Assembly: GCF_003054265.1 (NCBI RefSeq)
Contig: NZ_QBKT01000005.1
Span: 1-64,000, forward strand
Reading direction: 5' to 3'
Origin: Kordia periserrulae
GTDB taxonomy: Bacteria; Bacteroidota; Bacteroidia; Flavobacteriales; Flavobacteriaceae
Length of the DNA: 64,000 nucleotides
Notes under the pieces: model-generated
Told to the model about the DNA's origin: nothing
Database searches by the model: none
The model's input: the letters and a program-made list of their open reading frames with translations, nothing else
Made by a program: the position numbers and the translations under genes
Shown here: positions 34,280 to 43,364 of the stretch, piece by piece
How the letters are laid out: the number at the start of each line of letters is the position of its first letter
Position numbering within the stretch: the first letter of the stretch is position 1

Positions 34280-35959
34280 CTATCTTGGACTTTTTCTTTC
34301 TTGTGATTTTGAACCTACTCTTGACATTGCACATCTAAATCCGATGTAAGAAGTTGCCATATATTCAGGGAAAGCTCTTCTTTGTGCAGGATCAATCCAG
34401 TATGCTCTATCTTTCCATGAACCACCTTTGTAAACTCTTACGTTATCGTCAATTAATGTAGTTCTAGAGTTTGATTTGTCATATTGTCTAATCATTCCTG
34501 TAGAGTCAGCATCAACAACGTGCTTTGGTGCGTTGTACATACGCTTGCCTTCCGCTTCACCATTTTCGATATCTTCTTCACTAAAGCGATCGTAAAATCT
34601 TGATGAAGAAAGGTCTCCATCGCGGTAGTTTCTGTTGTCAGACTTGTCAAAGTTTGTTCGTAAGTACGTTTCTTTTTCGTTCACAGGAACTTGTGCAACT
34701 TGCCCTGGAAGATTTCTAGCAACGATTCTTCCGTTTGCTAATGTATCGTATTTAATGGTTTCAGGAGTAACAATCACTGCTTTTCCTTCTTCGTTGATTT
34801 TGTTTTTCATGTAAACGTTACCACGATAGTAGTTGAAATCACTTGCTTCATCATCTACTATTGGACGATATACATCAGAAACCCATTCTGCAACGTTTCC
34901 GGCCATATCGTACAATCCAAAGTCATTTGGAGGATATGATTTTACTCTAGCAGTAATATCAGCACCATCATCAGACCAACCTGCTATTCCGCCATAATCA
35001 CCTTTACCTTGCTTAAAGTTTGCTAATTGGTCACCACGTCTTTTTCTGTTACCGCTTCTTGTAAATTCACCTTTCCATGGGTATTTTTTTCTACCACGGA
35101 TGTTGTTGTACTCGCGTAAACCATCTAAGCCTTTCGCGGCATATTCCCACTCAGCTTCAGTTGGCAAGCGATATTCAGGTAAAATAACTCCTGAAGTTCG
35201 TTTTGCATATACGTTGGTGTCTGTATCAGTAGAATCTTTTGACTTGCCATTCGCTTTTTGTGCAATTCTTCCTTGGTATTCGTCAATTTTACCACCGTAA
35301 GTTTTTGACGGATCTGTTAAATACGCTTCTGTGCTGAATGTAGCATCCGGGCTTAAACTATCAATAGATTTTGCTCCTTTTGCAATGTATCCTTCACGTT
35401 CTAATACAGCTTCGTTCACTCTGTCAGTTCTCCACTTACAGAATTGTACCGCTTGAATCCAGTTAACACCAACCACAGGATATTCTGCATATCCAGGATG
35501 TCTTAAATAGTTAGTTGTCATCGTTTCGTTAAATCCTAAACGATCTCTCCAAACTAAGGTATCTGGTAAAGCACCTTTGTAAATGTTTCGATAATTTTCG
35601 TTTTCTGGAGGAAATACTGTTTTGGTCCAATACAAGTATTCTGTATACATTAAATTGGTTACCTCAGTTTCATCCATGTAAAATGATTGTACGTGCTGCT
35701 GGTTTGGGGTATTATTCCAGTCGTGCATTGGGTCATCTTGCGTTTTTCCCATCGTGAAAGTTCCACCTTCTATAAATACCAATCCAGGAGCTGTTTCCTG
35801 ACCTTTGTACTTGGTATTTGCTGTGAATCCACCATCTTTACCGTCAATGCGCCATCCTGTGGCTCTTGAAGTATTGTTTGATGATGATCTTTTACAACTA
35901 AAAAATCCTAGTGAAACTACTGCGACAAGTAGCATAATTCTTAATGTTCGCTTTTTCAT
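34280..35959 (-). CDS. gldJ: Gliding-motility lipoprotein GldJ
   Basis: The ATG at 35959 gives 559 residues with a lipobox ending LGFFSC (Cys near 23). The sequence fits GldJ: FGE/SUMF1-type domain with FIEGGTFTMGKTQDDP, MDETEVTNLMYTEYLYWTK, YPVVGVNWIQAVQFCKWRT, RLPTEAEWEYAAKGLDG, GLYDMAGNVAEWVSDVYRP and the end KGGSWKDRAYWIDPAQRR. GldJ is an outer-membrane lipoprotein needed for gliding and for stability of the T9SS core. The gene stands alone with its own promoter and terminator, divergent from porU, as is common in Flavobacteriaceae. Confidence 0.96.
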   Translation of the reverse strand: MKKRTLRIMLLVAVVSLGFFSCKRSSSNNTSRATGWRIDGKDGGFTANTKYKGQETAPGLVFIEGGTFTMGKTQDDPMHDWNNTPNQQHVQSFYMDETEVTNLMYTEYLYWTKTVFPPENENYRNIYKGALPDTLVWRDRLGFNETMTTNYLRHPGYAEYPVVGVNWIQAVQFCKWRTDRVNEAVLEREGYIAKGAKSIDSLSPDATFSTEAYLTDPSKTYGGKIDEYQGRIAQKANGKSKDSTDTDTNVYAKRTSGVILPEYRLPTEAEWEYAAKGLDGLREYNNIRGRKKYPWKGEFTRSGNRKRRGDQLANFKQGKGDYGGIAGWSDDGADITARVKSYPPNDFGLYDMAGNVAEWVSDVYRPIVDDEASDFNYYRGNVYMKNKINEEGKAVIVTPETIKYDTLANGRIVARNLPGQVAQVPVNEKETYLRTNFDKSDNRNYRDGDLSSSRFYDRFSEEDIENGEAEGKRMYNAPKHVVDADSTGMIRQYDKSNSRTTLIDDNVRVYKGGSWKDRAYWIDPAQRRAFPEYMATSYIGFRCAMSRVGSKSQERKSPR

Positions 35960-35994
35960 AGTCAAGACTTGAGTATTGAAAGAAATTTAGGTTT

Positions 35995-36024
35995 GCAATA
36001 TAGTAATTAAAGGTAAAATATCAA
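35995..36024 (-). promoter_or_regulatory. Candidate gldJ promoter
   Basis: On the minus strand, TTG (36024-36022), a 19-base spacer and TATATTGC (36002-35995) match the consensus except for the last two bases of the -7 box. It lies about 36 bases before the gldJ ATG. Confidence 0.5.
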
Positions 36025-36185
36025 GATTTATTTCAAAATTTAATCCGACACTTTCTCTCCATTATTAATATCAATAGTTTTCATATAACGCCCACAGTTG
36101 TAATTTATTATTCTTAATTTTGTTTTTTTAAAAAAATAGCTAAAACATTGAATAATATTTCAGTGTATTTACCGTTAAAGATGCA

Positions 36186-39100
36186 ATGAAAAAAACACTA
36201 ACTTTTTTAATCAGCCTCCTTTTTATAAGTGTATATGCTCAAAATAAGCACTTTGATTTAACGTGGAGTACTACGCCAAAAGAATTTTTTAAAGAAAGCG
36301 CATCCATACAATTGCCAACATTCAATGAAGAATATTTTGTGAGCAATGACGATGGCACCATTAGTTTTATGGCGCAATGGGACGACAATCGTTTTGTGAA
36401 TGCCAGATCATTACAGCTAAGCAATGTAGTGTACGAAACAATGTCTAACGAGGGCTTAGGTGCTATTGATAAATCAAAACTGCCAACAGCTATTCAAGCG
36501 AAAATTGTAAATGCTAGTGCGAGAGATAAAAATGCACATTTACTCATTGTTTCGCCGTTAATTATAGAAAATGGAACGGTAAAAAAAGTAGTGAGTTTTG
36601 ATGTTTCGTATAATTTTTCATCAAGAAGAACAAATGCAATTGCTAAAAGTAATACGGCTATCACCAACTCAGTACTCGCTAGTGGAAATTTCTATAAATT
36701 CTCAGTGACAGAGTCTGGAATTTACAGAATAGACGCAAACTTTCTAAATCAGTTAGGTCTCAATACAGGAACAATCAATCCTAGAAAAATTAAAATCTAT
36801 GGAAATGGCGGACGAATGATTCCACATCTCAATTCGTTGAATCAATATTATGATGTAGCCGAAAATGCGATTACGGTTGTTGGCGAAGAAGATGGTGAAT
36901 TTAACGCGCAGGATTTTATACTGTTTTATGCAGAAGGACCTGACGTATTCAATGAAGACAGTCAAACCCACATCAATGCCTATACTGATAAAACCTATTA
37001 TTATATAACAGCTGATGGCTCAGAAGACGGAAAACGAATTCCAGAAGCCGTACAGCCAACAGCAGCAGCTGATGTGACTATCACGCAATACGACGATTAT
37101 CAATACCATGAAGTAGACAATGTAAATATTGTAAAACTCGGTCGCAGATGGTTTGGAGAAGTATTCAATATTGAATCTGAACAAACGTTTAACTTTTCAC
37201 TGCCAAACTTAGTGACTACTGAACCTGTTCGAATAGGAATCAAACCTGCGGCAATTTCTAATGGTATTACCAATATGAGTACCTTTATCAATAATCAGCC
37301 AGCACAAAATATCAATGGACAACCAGCGTTTAATTTCACATTTCCGCAAATCAACGATTCCCGATTGGCAACAGAACACAACGTATCGGGAGTTCCAGCG
37401 AATAGAAATGGACTGATTATAGACGAAGTAAATCTGACTTCGGAAGATTTAAACATCACACTCAGCTATCAAAACAACGGAATTGCAGGCTCTATAGCAT
37501 ACCTTGATTATATTTCGGTAGAGTCTACACGAACGCTCACGGGAATTGACAATCAATTCAAATTCAAATACAACGACGCCAGAAATATAATCGGTGTGGG
37601 AGAATTTGTCATTTCAAACGCGAGTAAAGTCTTTGAAGTTTGGGATATTACAGACATGTGGAATATCACAAAAGTGACCAATACAGCACTAGCCAATACA
37701 TTTTCGTTCAAAGCACCGATGGGTGAAGTACGACAATACATTGCAGGCGATACTTCCCGATTCTTAATCCCTACCATTGAGCCAAATAGTCAAGTCGTAA
37801 ACCAAGATATTAAAGGAACTATATTTGCCGATGGTGATGTGGAATATATCATTGTAACACCAGAAAATCTAGCATCACAAGCCGAACGCATTGCCGAATT
37901 CCACCGTGGAAACTCTGGAATGATTGTAAAAGTAGTAACGTTAGAAAGTATCTACAGCGAATTCAATACGGGAAATCCTGATATTGGCGCTATTCGTAAT
38001 CTTATAAAATATGTGTACGACAATGCAAGTACACCTGAAAATCGCATCAAATATGTATGTATGTTTGGCGATGCTTCGTACGATTACAAAGATAGAATTC
38101 AAGGAAATACCAACATCGTTCCTGTGTTTCAAGCGTATGACAGTTTCAATCTGACGAGTGGTTTTATGACAGATGATTTCTATGGAATGATGGATGATAA
38201 CGAAGGAACCCTAGCAGTATCTGACCGTTTGGATGTAGCGATGGGAAGAATGTTAATGCTCGATCCAAATCAAGCAAAAAATATTGTAGACAAAACCTTA
38301 GTATATTACAGTAAAGAAGCTTTTGGGCGATGGAGAAATACCGTAACCATCGTTTCAGATGATGCAGAAAATAACTCAGACAAAGACTTGCAAGTCGATT
38401 TGGATGCGCTTGGAGAAGTCATTGCAACCGAAAAACCATTCATCAATATCTCTAAAATACATTCGGACGCGTATGTACAACAATCTTCAGCAGCTGGAGA
38501 ACGGTATCCAGAAGTCAATGAAGCCATCAAAGATAAGATAGCATTAGGTTCCTTAGTAGTCAACTATTTTGGACATGGTGGAGAAGATGGTTTGGCGGGT
38601 GAGCGAATTTTTGAAAAAGGCGAATCGCAAGAGCTTACCAACGATTGTCGTTTGCCATTATTCATCACCATTACCTGTGAATATACACGATTTGACAATC
38701 CGCTGCGCGAAACTGCGGGCGAATTTATGTTTTGGAATGAAAAAGGAGGTGCGGTTTCGCTCTTAACCACGACTCGACAAATATTTCAAAACGTAGGTGT
38801 AAGTATTAATGAACTCTTGGCGAGATACTTATTTGCGTACGATTCTAACGAATATCCAACAGTGGCGGAAGCATTACGTCAAACAAAAAATTTGGTGACA
38901 ACGAGCAACAAAAGAACGGTTTTCTACATTGGCGATCCTGCGATGAAACTGGCAATTCCGCGTCCAAGAGTCAACTTAACCGCAATTAATGATGTGCCAA
39001 TTACGCAGCCAACTGATACTCTCAAAGCATTAAGCAGAGTAAAAATAGCAGGAAACATTACAGACGATGCTGGAAACTTGATGAATACCTACAACGGAAC

Positions 39101-40061
39101 TGTGTTTTCAACGATTTACGACAAAAAAATACAGCGTCAAACGCTGGCAAATGACTTCCCGTTTATATTTGACTTTGAAACCTTAGGGGAAATCATCTTT
39201 AGAGGAAAAGCAGCAGTAGTAAACGGAAACTTTGAATTTGAATTCGTAGTGCCGCGCGATATTACCATTCCTGTCGGAAACGGTCGTATTAGTTTCTACG
39301 CAGAAAAAGAAGGTACACTCGAAGACCATACAGGGTATAGTGAAAGCTTTAAAGTAGGAGAACTCAATGAAGATGCGCCCATTGATAATGATGCGCCTGT
39401 GGTAGATTTATTCCTAAATGATGAAAGTTTTGTTTCAGGAGGAATAACAAACGAATCTCCATTCTTGCTCGCCAAACTCTCAGATGCCAACGGAATTAAT
39501 ACGGCAAGTGGAATTGGTCATGATATTATTGCCATTTTAGATGGAGATGAAGTCAATCCTATCGTACTAAACGATTATTACGAAACCGAACTCAACGATT
39601 ACACACGCGGAATTGTAAAATTCCAATTGCGCGATTTGGAAGAAGGAACACATACACTATCGCTTAGAGCGTGGGACGTGTACAACAATTCAACCACTAC
39701 AGAAATACAATTCACCGTTTTCAACGAAAGCAATTCGCTGACTATTACCAATGTGTTAAATTATCCGAACCCTTTTGTTAGCTACACGGAATTTTGGTTC
39801 AACCACAACAGTTCAACAGAACTCGATGTCATGGTGCAAATCTTTACCATTTCGGGGAAAGTAGTGCGTACCTTAGTAGGGAAAACAAATGCAGGAGCCT
39901 CTAGTAAAGACTTTAGTTCGCTTTCGCGGGATATTGTGTGGGACGGGAAAGATGATTTTGGCGATAAACTCGCAAAAGGAGTCTACGTATACAAGATTAC
40001 CGTAAAATCTCCGTTAACTAATCAGAAAGTTGAAAAATTTGAAAAACTTGTAATCCTATAA
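36186..40061 (+). CDS. porU: Type IX secretion system sortase PorU
   Basis: The 1291-residue protein has a signal peptide (MKKTLTFLISLLFISVYA) and an N-terminal ~430-residue beta region. A gingipain-type C25 peptidase domain (about 540-930) has a candidate catalytic His in VNYFGHGGEDGLAG (near 795) and Cys in FITITCEYTRFDNP (near 828). Beta domains and a C-terminal FlgD-like segment (NYPNPFVSYTEFWF, then WDGKDDFGDKLAKGVYVYKI) follow. PorU cuts the sorting domain from T9SS cargo on the cell surface and joins the product to lipid. It is followed by porV, its usual partner in the attachment complex. Confidence 0.97.
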   Translation: MKKTLTFLISLLFISVYAQNKHFDLTWSTTPKEFFKESASIQLPTFNEEYFVSNDDGTISFMAQWDDNRFVNARSLQLSNVVYETMSNEGLGAIDKSKLPTAIQAKIVNASARDKNAHLLIVSPLIIENGTVKKVVSFDVSYNFSSRRTNAIAKSNTAITNSVLASGNFYKFSVTESGIYRIDANFLNQLGLNTGTINPRKIKIYGNGGRMIPHLNSLNQYYDVAENAITVVGEEDGEFNAQDFILFYAEGPDVFNEDSQTHINAYTDKTYYYITADGSEDGKRIPEAVQPTAAADVTITQYDDYQYHEVDNVNIVKLGRRWFGEVFNIESEQTFNFSLPNLVTTEPVRIGIKPAAISNGITNMSTFINNQPAQNINGQPAFNFTFPQINDSRLATEHNVSGVPANRNGLIIDEVNLTSEDLNITLSYQNNGIAGSIAYLDYISVESTRTLTGIDNQFKFKYNDARNIIGVGEFVISNASKVFEVWDITDMWNITKVTNTALANTFSFKAPMGEVRQYIAGDTSRFLIPTIEPNSQVVNQDIKGTIFADGDVEYIIVTPENLASQAERIAEFHRGNSGMIVKVVTLESIYSEFNTGNPDIGAIRNLIKYVYDNASTPENRIKYVCMFGDASYDYKDRIQGNTNIVPVFQAYDSFNLTSGFMTDDFYGMMDDNEGTLAVSDRLDVAMGRMLMLDPNQAKNIVDKTLVYYSKEAFGRWRNTVTIVSDDAENNSDKDLQVDLDALGEVIATEKPFINISKIHSDAYVQQSSAAGERYPEVNEAIKDKIALGSLVVNYFGHGGEDGLAGERIFEKGESQELTNDCRLPLFITITCEYTRFDNPLRETAGEFMFWNEKGGAVSLLTTTRQIFQNVGVSINELLARYLFAYDSNEYPTVAEALRQTKNLVTTSNKRTVFYIGDPAMKLAIPRPRVNLTAINDVPITQPTDTLKALSRVKIAGNITDDAGNLMNTYNGTVFSTIYDKKIQRQTLANDFPFIFDFETLGEIIFRGKAAVVNGNFEFEFVVPRDITIPVGNGRISFYAEKEGTLEDHTGYSESFKVGELNEDAPIDNDAPVVDLFLNDESFVSGGITNESPFLLAKLSDANGINTASGIGHDIIAILDGDEVNPIVLNDYYETELNDYTRGIVKFQLRDLEEGTHTLSLRAWDVYNNSTTTEIQFTVFNESNSLTITNVLNYPNPFVSYTEFWFNHNSSTELDVMVQIFTISGKVVRTLVGKTNAGASSKDFSSLSRDIVWDGKDDFGDKLAKGVYVYKITVKSPLTNQKVEKFEKLVIL

Positions 40062-40077
40062 ATAAAAACTATATTTG
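40048..40077 (+). promoter_or_regulatory. Promoter for porV inside the end of porU
   Basis: TTG (40048-40050), exactly 19 bases, then TATATTTG (40070-40077) is a full consensus match. The -33 element lies in the last codons of porU. The expected RNA start is near 40084, 10 bases before the porV ATG. Confidence 0.75.
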
Positions 40078-40093
40078 TTAAAATTTTAACTGA

Positions 40094-41335
40094 ATGAAGA
40101 AGCTAATCTTATCTATACTGTGTCTGATTCCGTTGGGAATGGTAGCACAAACTACAATAGTCAATCCAAATGATACGCGAGTGATTACGACAGGAGTTCC
40201 TTTCCTACTTATCACACCAGATGCAAGAGCAGGTGGAATGGGAGAACTAGGAGTGGCAACATCGCCAGATACATACTCACAACAATGGAATCCGGCAAAA
40301 TACGCTTTTGCAAAAGAGCAAATAGGTGTCGGAATCAGTTATACACCATATTTGAGCGACTTGGTAAACGATATCTTTTTAGGAAACCTAACGTTCTACA
40401 ACCGAATCAATGAAAGAAGTGCTTGGTCGGCTAGTATCAAATACTTTAGCTTGGGTGAAATCGAAATCATTACACAACAACAAGCAGATATAGGAAACTT
40501 TACACCCTTAATTGAACGACCAAACGAATTGGCAATTGATGCATCGTACGCGTTGCGTTTAAGTGACCAATTTGCACTGTCGGTAACAGGTCGTTTCTTG
40601 CGTTCTGACTTAAAATTACAATCGCAACCAGACGTAGAAGCCAATGCAGCAAGCAGCTTTGCGGTAGATATTGCAGGTTTCTATCAATCAGAAGAAATTG
40701 CGTATGACAGTTTCAACGGACGTTGGAGAGGTGGTTTTAATATCTCAAACTTAGGTCCAAAACTAAAATATGACGAATTAGGTCAAGAAAACTTCTTGCC
40801 AACACAATTAAAATTAGGTGGTGGATTCGATTTTATCTTTGACGAATACAATAAATTGGCGGTAAGTGTAGAAGTAAACAAATTACTAGTGCCAACACCT
40901 CCAAAACTCGGATTTGTAGATACAAACGACAACGGAAACCAAGATCCAGACGATTTATCTACACCAGACGTTAACGAAAATGAGCCAACTATCATTGTAG
41001 AAGGGCAAGATGACGATGTAAGTTTCGTATCAGGAATCTTTCAATCATTTGGTGACGCGCCAGGAGGTTTTAGCGAAGAATTAAAAGAATTTACGTGGGC
41101 ATTGGGTGCAGAATACTGGTATCAAGACTCATTCGCACTACGTGCAGGATACTTTAACGAAGCCGAAGAAAAAGGAGCTAGAAAATTCTTTACACTTGGA
41201 GCAGGATTCAAATACAGCGCTGTAACCATTGATGTTTCGTATTTATTCTCAGCTTCGCAAGTACGTAATCCACTAGAAAATACCTTACGTTTCTCACTAA
41301 CATTCAACTTAGGAGATACGTACGACGAATTATAA
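40094..41335 (+). CDS. porV: Type IX secretion outer-membrane protein PorV (LptO)
   Basis: The 413-residue protein has a signal peptide (MKKLILSILCLIPLGMVA). It shows the PorV family start TGVPFLLITPDARAGGMGE, the SPDTYSQQWNPAKYAF segment, and strands of a FadL-like 14-strand barrel ending SLTFNLGDTYDEL. PorV takes cargo from the translocon and delivers it to PorU for cleavage and attachment. Gene order porU-porV is standard in Bacteroidota. Confidence 0.97.
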   Translation: MKKLILSILCLIPLGMVAQTTIVNPNDTRVITTGVPFLLITPDARAGGMGELGVATSPDTYSQQWNPAKYAFAKEQIGVGISYTPYLSDLVNDIFLGNLTFYNRINERSAWSASIKYFSLGEIEIITQQQADIGNFTPLIERPNELAIDASYALRLSDQFALSVTGRFLRSDLKLQSQPDVEANAASSFAVDIAGFYQSEEIAYDSFNGRWRGGFNISNLGPKLKYDELGQENFLPTQLKLGGGFDFIFDEYNKLAVSVEVNKLLVPTPPKLGFVDTNDNGNQDPDDLSTPDVNENEPTIIVEGQDDDVSFVSGIFQSFGDAPGGFSEELKEFTWALGAEYWYQDSFALRAGYFNEAEEKGARKFFTLGAGFKYSAVTIDVSYLFSASQVRNPLENTLRFSLTFNLGDTYDEL

Positions 41336-41357
41336 AAGTCAACAACATAAAATATAC

Positions 41358-41390
41358 AAAAACCTTTCAAACTTCTTGGAAGGTTTTTTT
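41358..41390 (+). terminator. Terminator of porU-porV
   Basis: A 10-bp stem with one G-U pair (41359-41368 with 41378-41387) is followed by a T-run, 23 bases after the porV stop. Confidence 0.85.
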
Positions 41391-41403
41391 GTGACTGCTT
41401 TTT

Positions 41404-41436
41404 TTAGGCATTAGGCATTAGGCATTAGGCATTAGG
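41404..41436. repeat. Four tandem copies of a 7-bp unit (ttaggca) plus a partial
   Basis: Four perfect copies span 41404-41431, then 5 bases of a fifth. The array lies between the porV terminator and cdd. Confidence 0.95.
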
Positions 41437-41455
41437 AAATAGTATTGGTATTTTT

Positions 41456-41510
41456 AACAGACTAACAGACTAACAGACTAACAGACTAACAGACTAACAG
41501 ACTAACAGAC
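41456..41510. repeat. Six tandem copies of an 8-bp unit (aacagact) plus a partial
   Basis: Six perfect copies span 41456-41503, with 7 bases of a seventh. The array is 19 bases after the previous one and is followed by A/C-rich words (..acaaaaaacaaacaac..) up to the cdd gene. The two arrays account for most of the 41391-41624 gap. Confidence 0.95.
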
Positions 41511-41624
41511 AAATCCACAAAAAACGAATAACAAAGAACAAAAAACAAACAACAAAAAAAATCACTATCTTTCCAAGCTATTTCGACGATAGCAACTACT
41601 TTCAAAGAAAAAATAAAATCGTCT

Positions 41625-42107
41625 ATGAAGGAAATACAAATCACGACGACGCTCACGTGTTACGACCATATAGGGGAATTGCCTCAACACATTCAAAAAT
41701 TGATGGAACATGCAGTAAATGCTCGGAAAAAGGCGTATGCGCCGTATTCAAAATTTAGAGTTGGTGCAGCGTTGCAATTGGAAAATGGTGTTGTAATTAC
41801 AGGAAACAATCAAGAAAATGCGGCGTATCCTTCTGGTTTATGTGCAGAGCGTGTGGCAATTTTTCACGCTGGAGCGGAATATCCGAACGTGAAAATACAG
41901 CAAATAGCAATCACGGCAACGTCTGACAATCATATCAACAAAACACCAATTCCGCCATGTGGTTCTTGCAGACAATCCATTGCAGAATACGAAATGCGTC
42001 AAGACGAAGCGATAGAAATTTACTTTATGGGCGGCGAAGGAAAAATCATGAAATCCAATTCGTTAAAAGATTTATTACCGTTGGTTTTTGATAAAACGTA
42101 TCTGTGA
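41625..42107 (+). CDS. cdd: Cytidine deaminase
   Basis: The 160-residue protein shows APYSKFRVGAALQLENG, zinc site CAE in SGLCAERVAIFHAG, the proton-shuttling Glu and PPCGSCRQSIAEYE with the two further zinc Cys. It converts cytidine or deoxycytidine to uridine forms in nucleoside salvage. Length is near the 130-160 typical for homotetrameric enzymes. It stands alone and is followed by a ~250-bp gap. Confidence 0.95.
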   Translation: MKEIQITTTLTCYDHIGELPQHIQKLMEHAVNARKKAYAPYSKFRVGAALQLENGVVITGNNQENAAYPSGLCAERVAIFHAGAEYPNVKIQQIAITATSDNHINKTPIPPCGSCRQSIAEYEMRQDEAIEIYFMGGEGKIMKSNSLKDLLPLVFDKTYL

Positions 42108-42359
42108 AAATTGAAATAAGTCATTACATTTTTCTAAAAACAGTCATCAAAAATAGCGTTGTGAATAACTTTCTTCTGTGCGATAACGTTTTCGAAGCTA
42201 GAAATCATGTTAAAAGGACGATAAATTACGGCTACATTTTTACACTTCTTATTAAAATAGTATTTTTGTTATTCGGATATCGAAAACAAACAACAAAAAA
42301 TAAACCCTAAAATGGTTTTGAGATTTTCAAAAATTACAAAACCAACCAATTTGAAATAA

Positions 42360-43358
42360 ATGGAAAAAATCACTAAAGAAGTATACCTCAAGTGGTACGA
42401 GGATATGTTATTTTGGAGAAAATTTGAGGACAAACTTGCCGCTGTGTACATTCAGCAAAAAGTACGTGGATTTCTTCACTTATACAATGGTCAGGAAGCT
42501 GTATTAGCTGGATCGCTACATGCCATGGATTTATCAAAAGATAAAATGATTACAGCCTACAGAAATCACGTGCAACCTATCGGAATGGGCGTTGATCCTA
42601 AAAAAGTCATGGCAGAATTGTATGGAAAAGCAACCGGAACTTCACAAGGACTTGGAGGCTCTATGCACATTTTCGCACCAGAACAAGGGTTTTATGGTGG
42701 ACACGGAATTGTAGGTGGACAAATTCCACTTGGAGCTGGACTGGCTTTTGCTGACAAATACTTCAAAAGAAACGCAGTAACCTTATGTTATATGGGTGAT
42801 GGAGCTGTGCGTCAAGGATCATTGCACGAAACCTTCAACATGGCAATGAATTGGAAACTTCCAGTCGTATTCATCTGTGAAAACAACGGTTACGCGATGG
42901 GAACTTCTGTAGAAAGAACTGCCAACCATACGGATATATGGAAACTTGGATTAGGATATGAAATGCCTTGCGGCCCTGTAGATGGAATGAATCCTGTAAA
43001 AGTTGCAGAAGCAGTTCACGAAGCAGTAGAAAGAGCAAGACGCGGCGATGGACCAACATTCTTAGAAATGAAAACCTATCGTTACAGAGGTCACTCAATG
43101 TCCGATGCACAACACTACAGAACCAAAGATGAAGTAGAAGAATACAAAAAAATTGATCCAATAAATCAAGTCAAAGAAATTTTATTGGAGAAACAATATG
43201 CTACCGAAGAAGAAATCGAGGAAATGGATCAGCGAGTGAAAGACTTGGTGAAAGAATGTGAAAAATTCGCAGAAGAATCTCCATATCCAGAGAAAAACGT
43301 AATGTACGATACAGTATATGAACAAGAAGATTATCCATTTTTACCTCATAAACTATAA
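42360..43358 (+). CDS. pdhA: Pyruvate dehydrogenase E1 component, alpha subunit
   Basis: The 332-residue protein shows the thiamine-diphosphate-binding sequence MGDGAVRQGSLHETFNMAMN near 142-161, then ENNGYAMGTSVERT and the phosphorylation-loop-like YRYRGHSMSDAQHYR. E1-alpha and beta decarboxylate pyruvate and load the acetyl group on E2. It is 6 bases upstream of the E2 gene. No E1-beta gene is in the window, so it must be encoded elsewhere. Confidence 0.95.
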   Translation: MEKITKEVYLKWYEDMLFWRKFEDKLAAVYIQQKVRGFLHLYNGQEAVLAGSLHAMDLSKDKMITAYRNHVQPIGMGVDPKKVMAELYGKATGTSQGLGGSMHIFAPEQGFYGGHGIVGGQIPLGAGLAFADKYFKRNAVTLCYMGDGAVRQGSLHETFNMAMNWKLPVVFICENNGYAMGTSVERTANHTDIWKLGLGYEMPCGPVDGMNPVKVAEAVHEAVERARRGDGPTFLEMKTYRYRGHSMSDAQHYRTKDEVEEYKKIDPINQVKEILLEKQYATEEEIEEMDQRVKDLVKECEKFAEESPYPEKNVMYDTVYEQEDYPFLPHKL

Positions 43359-43364
43359 TAAAAC

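Noticed and set aside
41404-41510. CRISPR array
   Set aside because: The units are 7-8 bp head to tail with no spacers, and no cas genes are nearby.
42104-42310. 68-residue frame after cdd
   Set aside because: It overlaps the cdd stop by 4 bases, but the composition is random-looking (many Lys, Asn, Ile), with no motif and poor support; likely noncoding.
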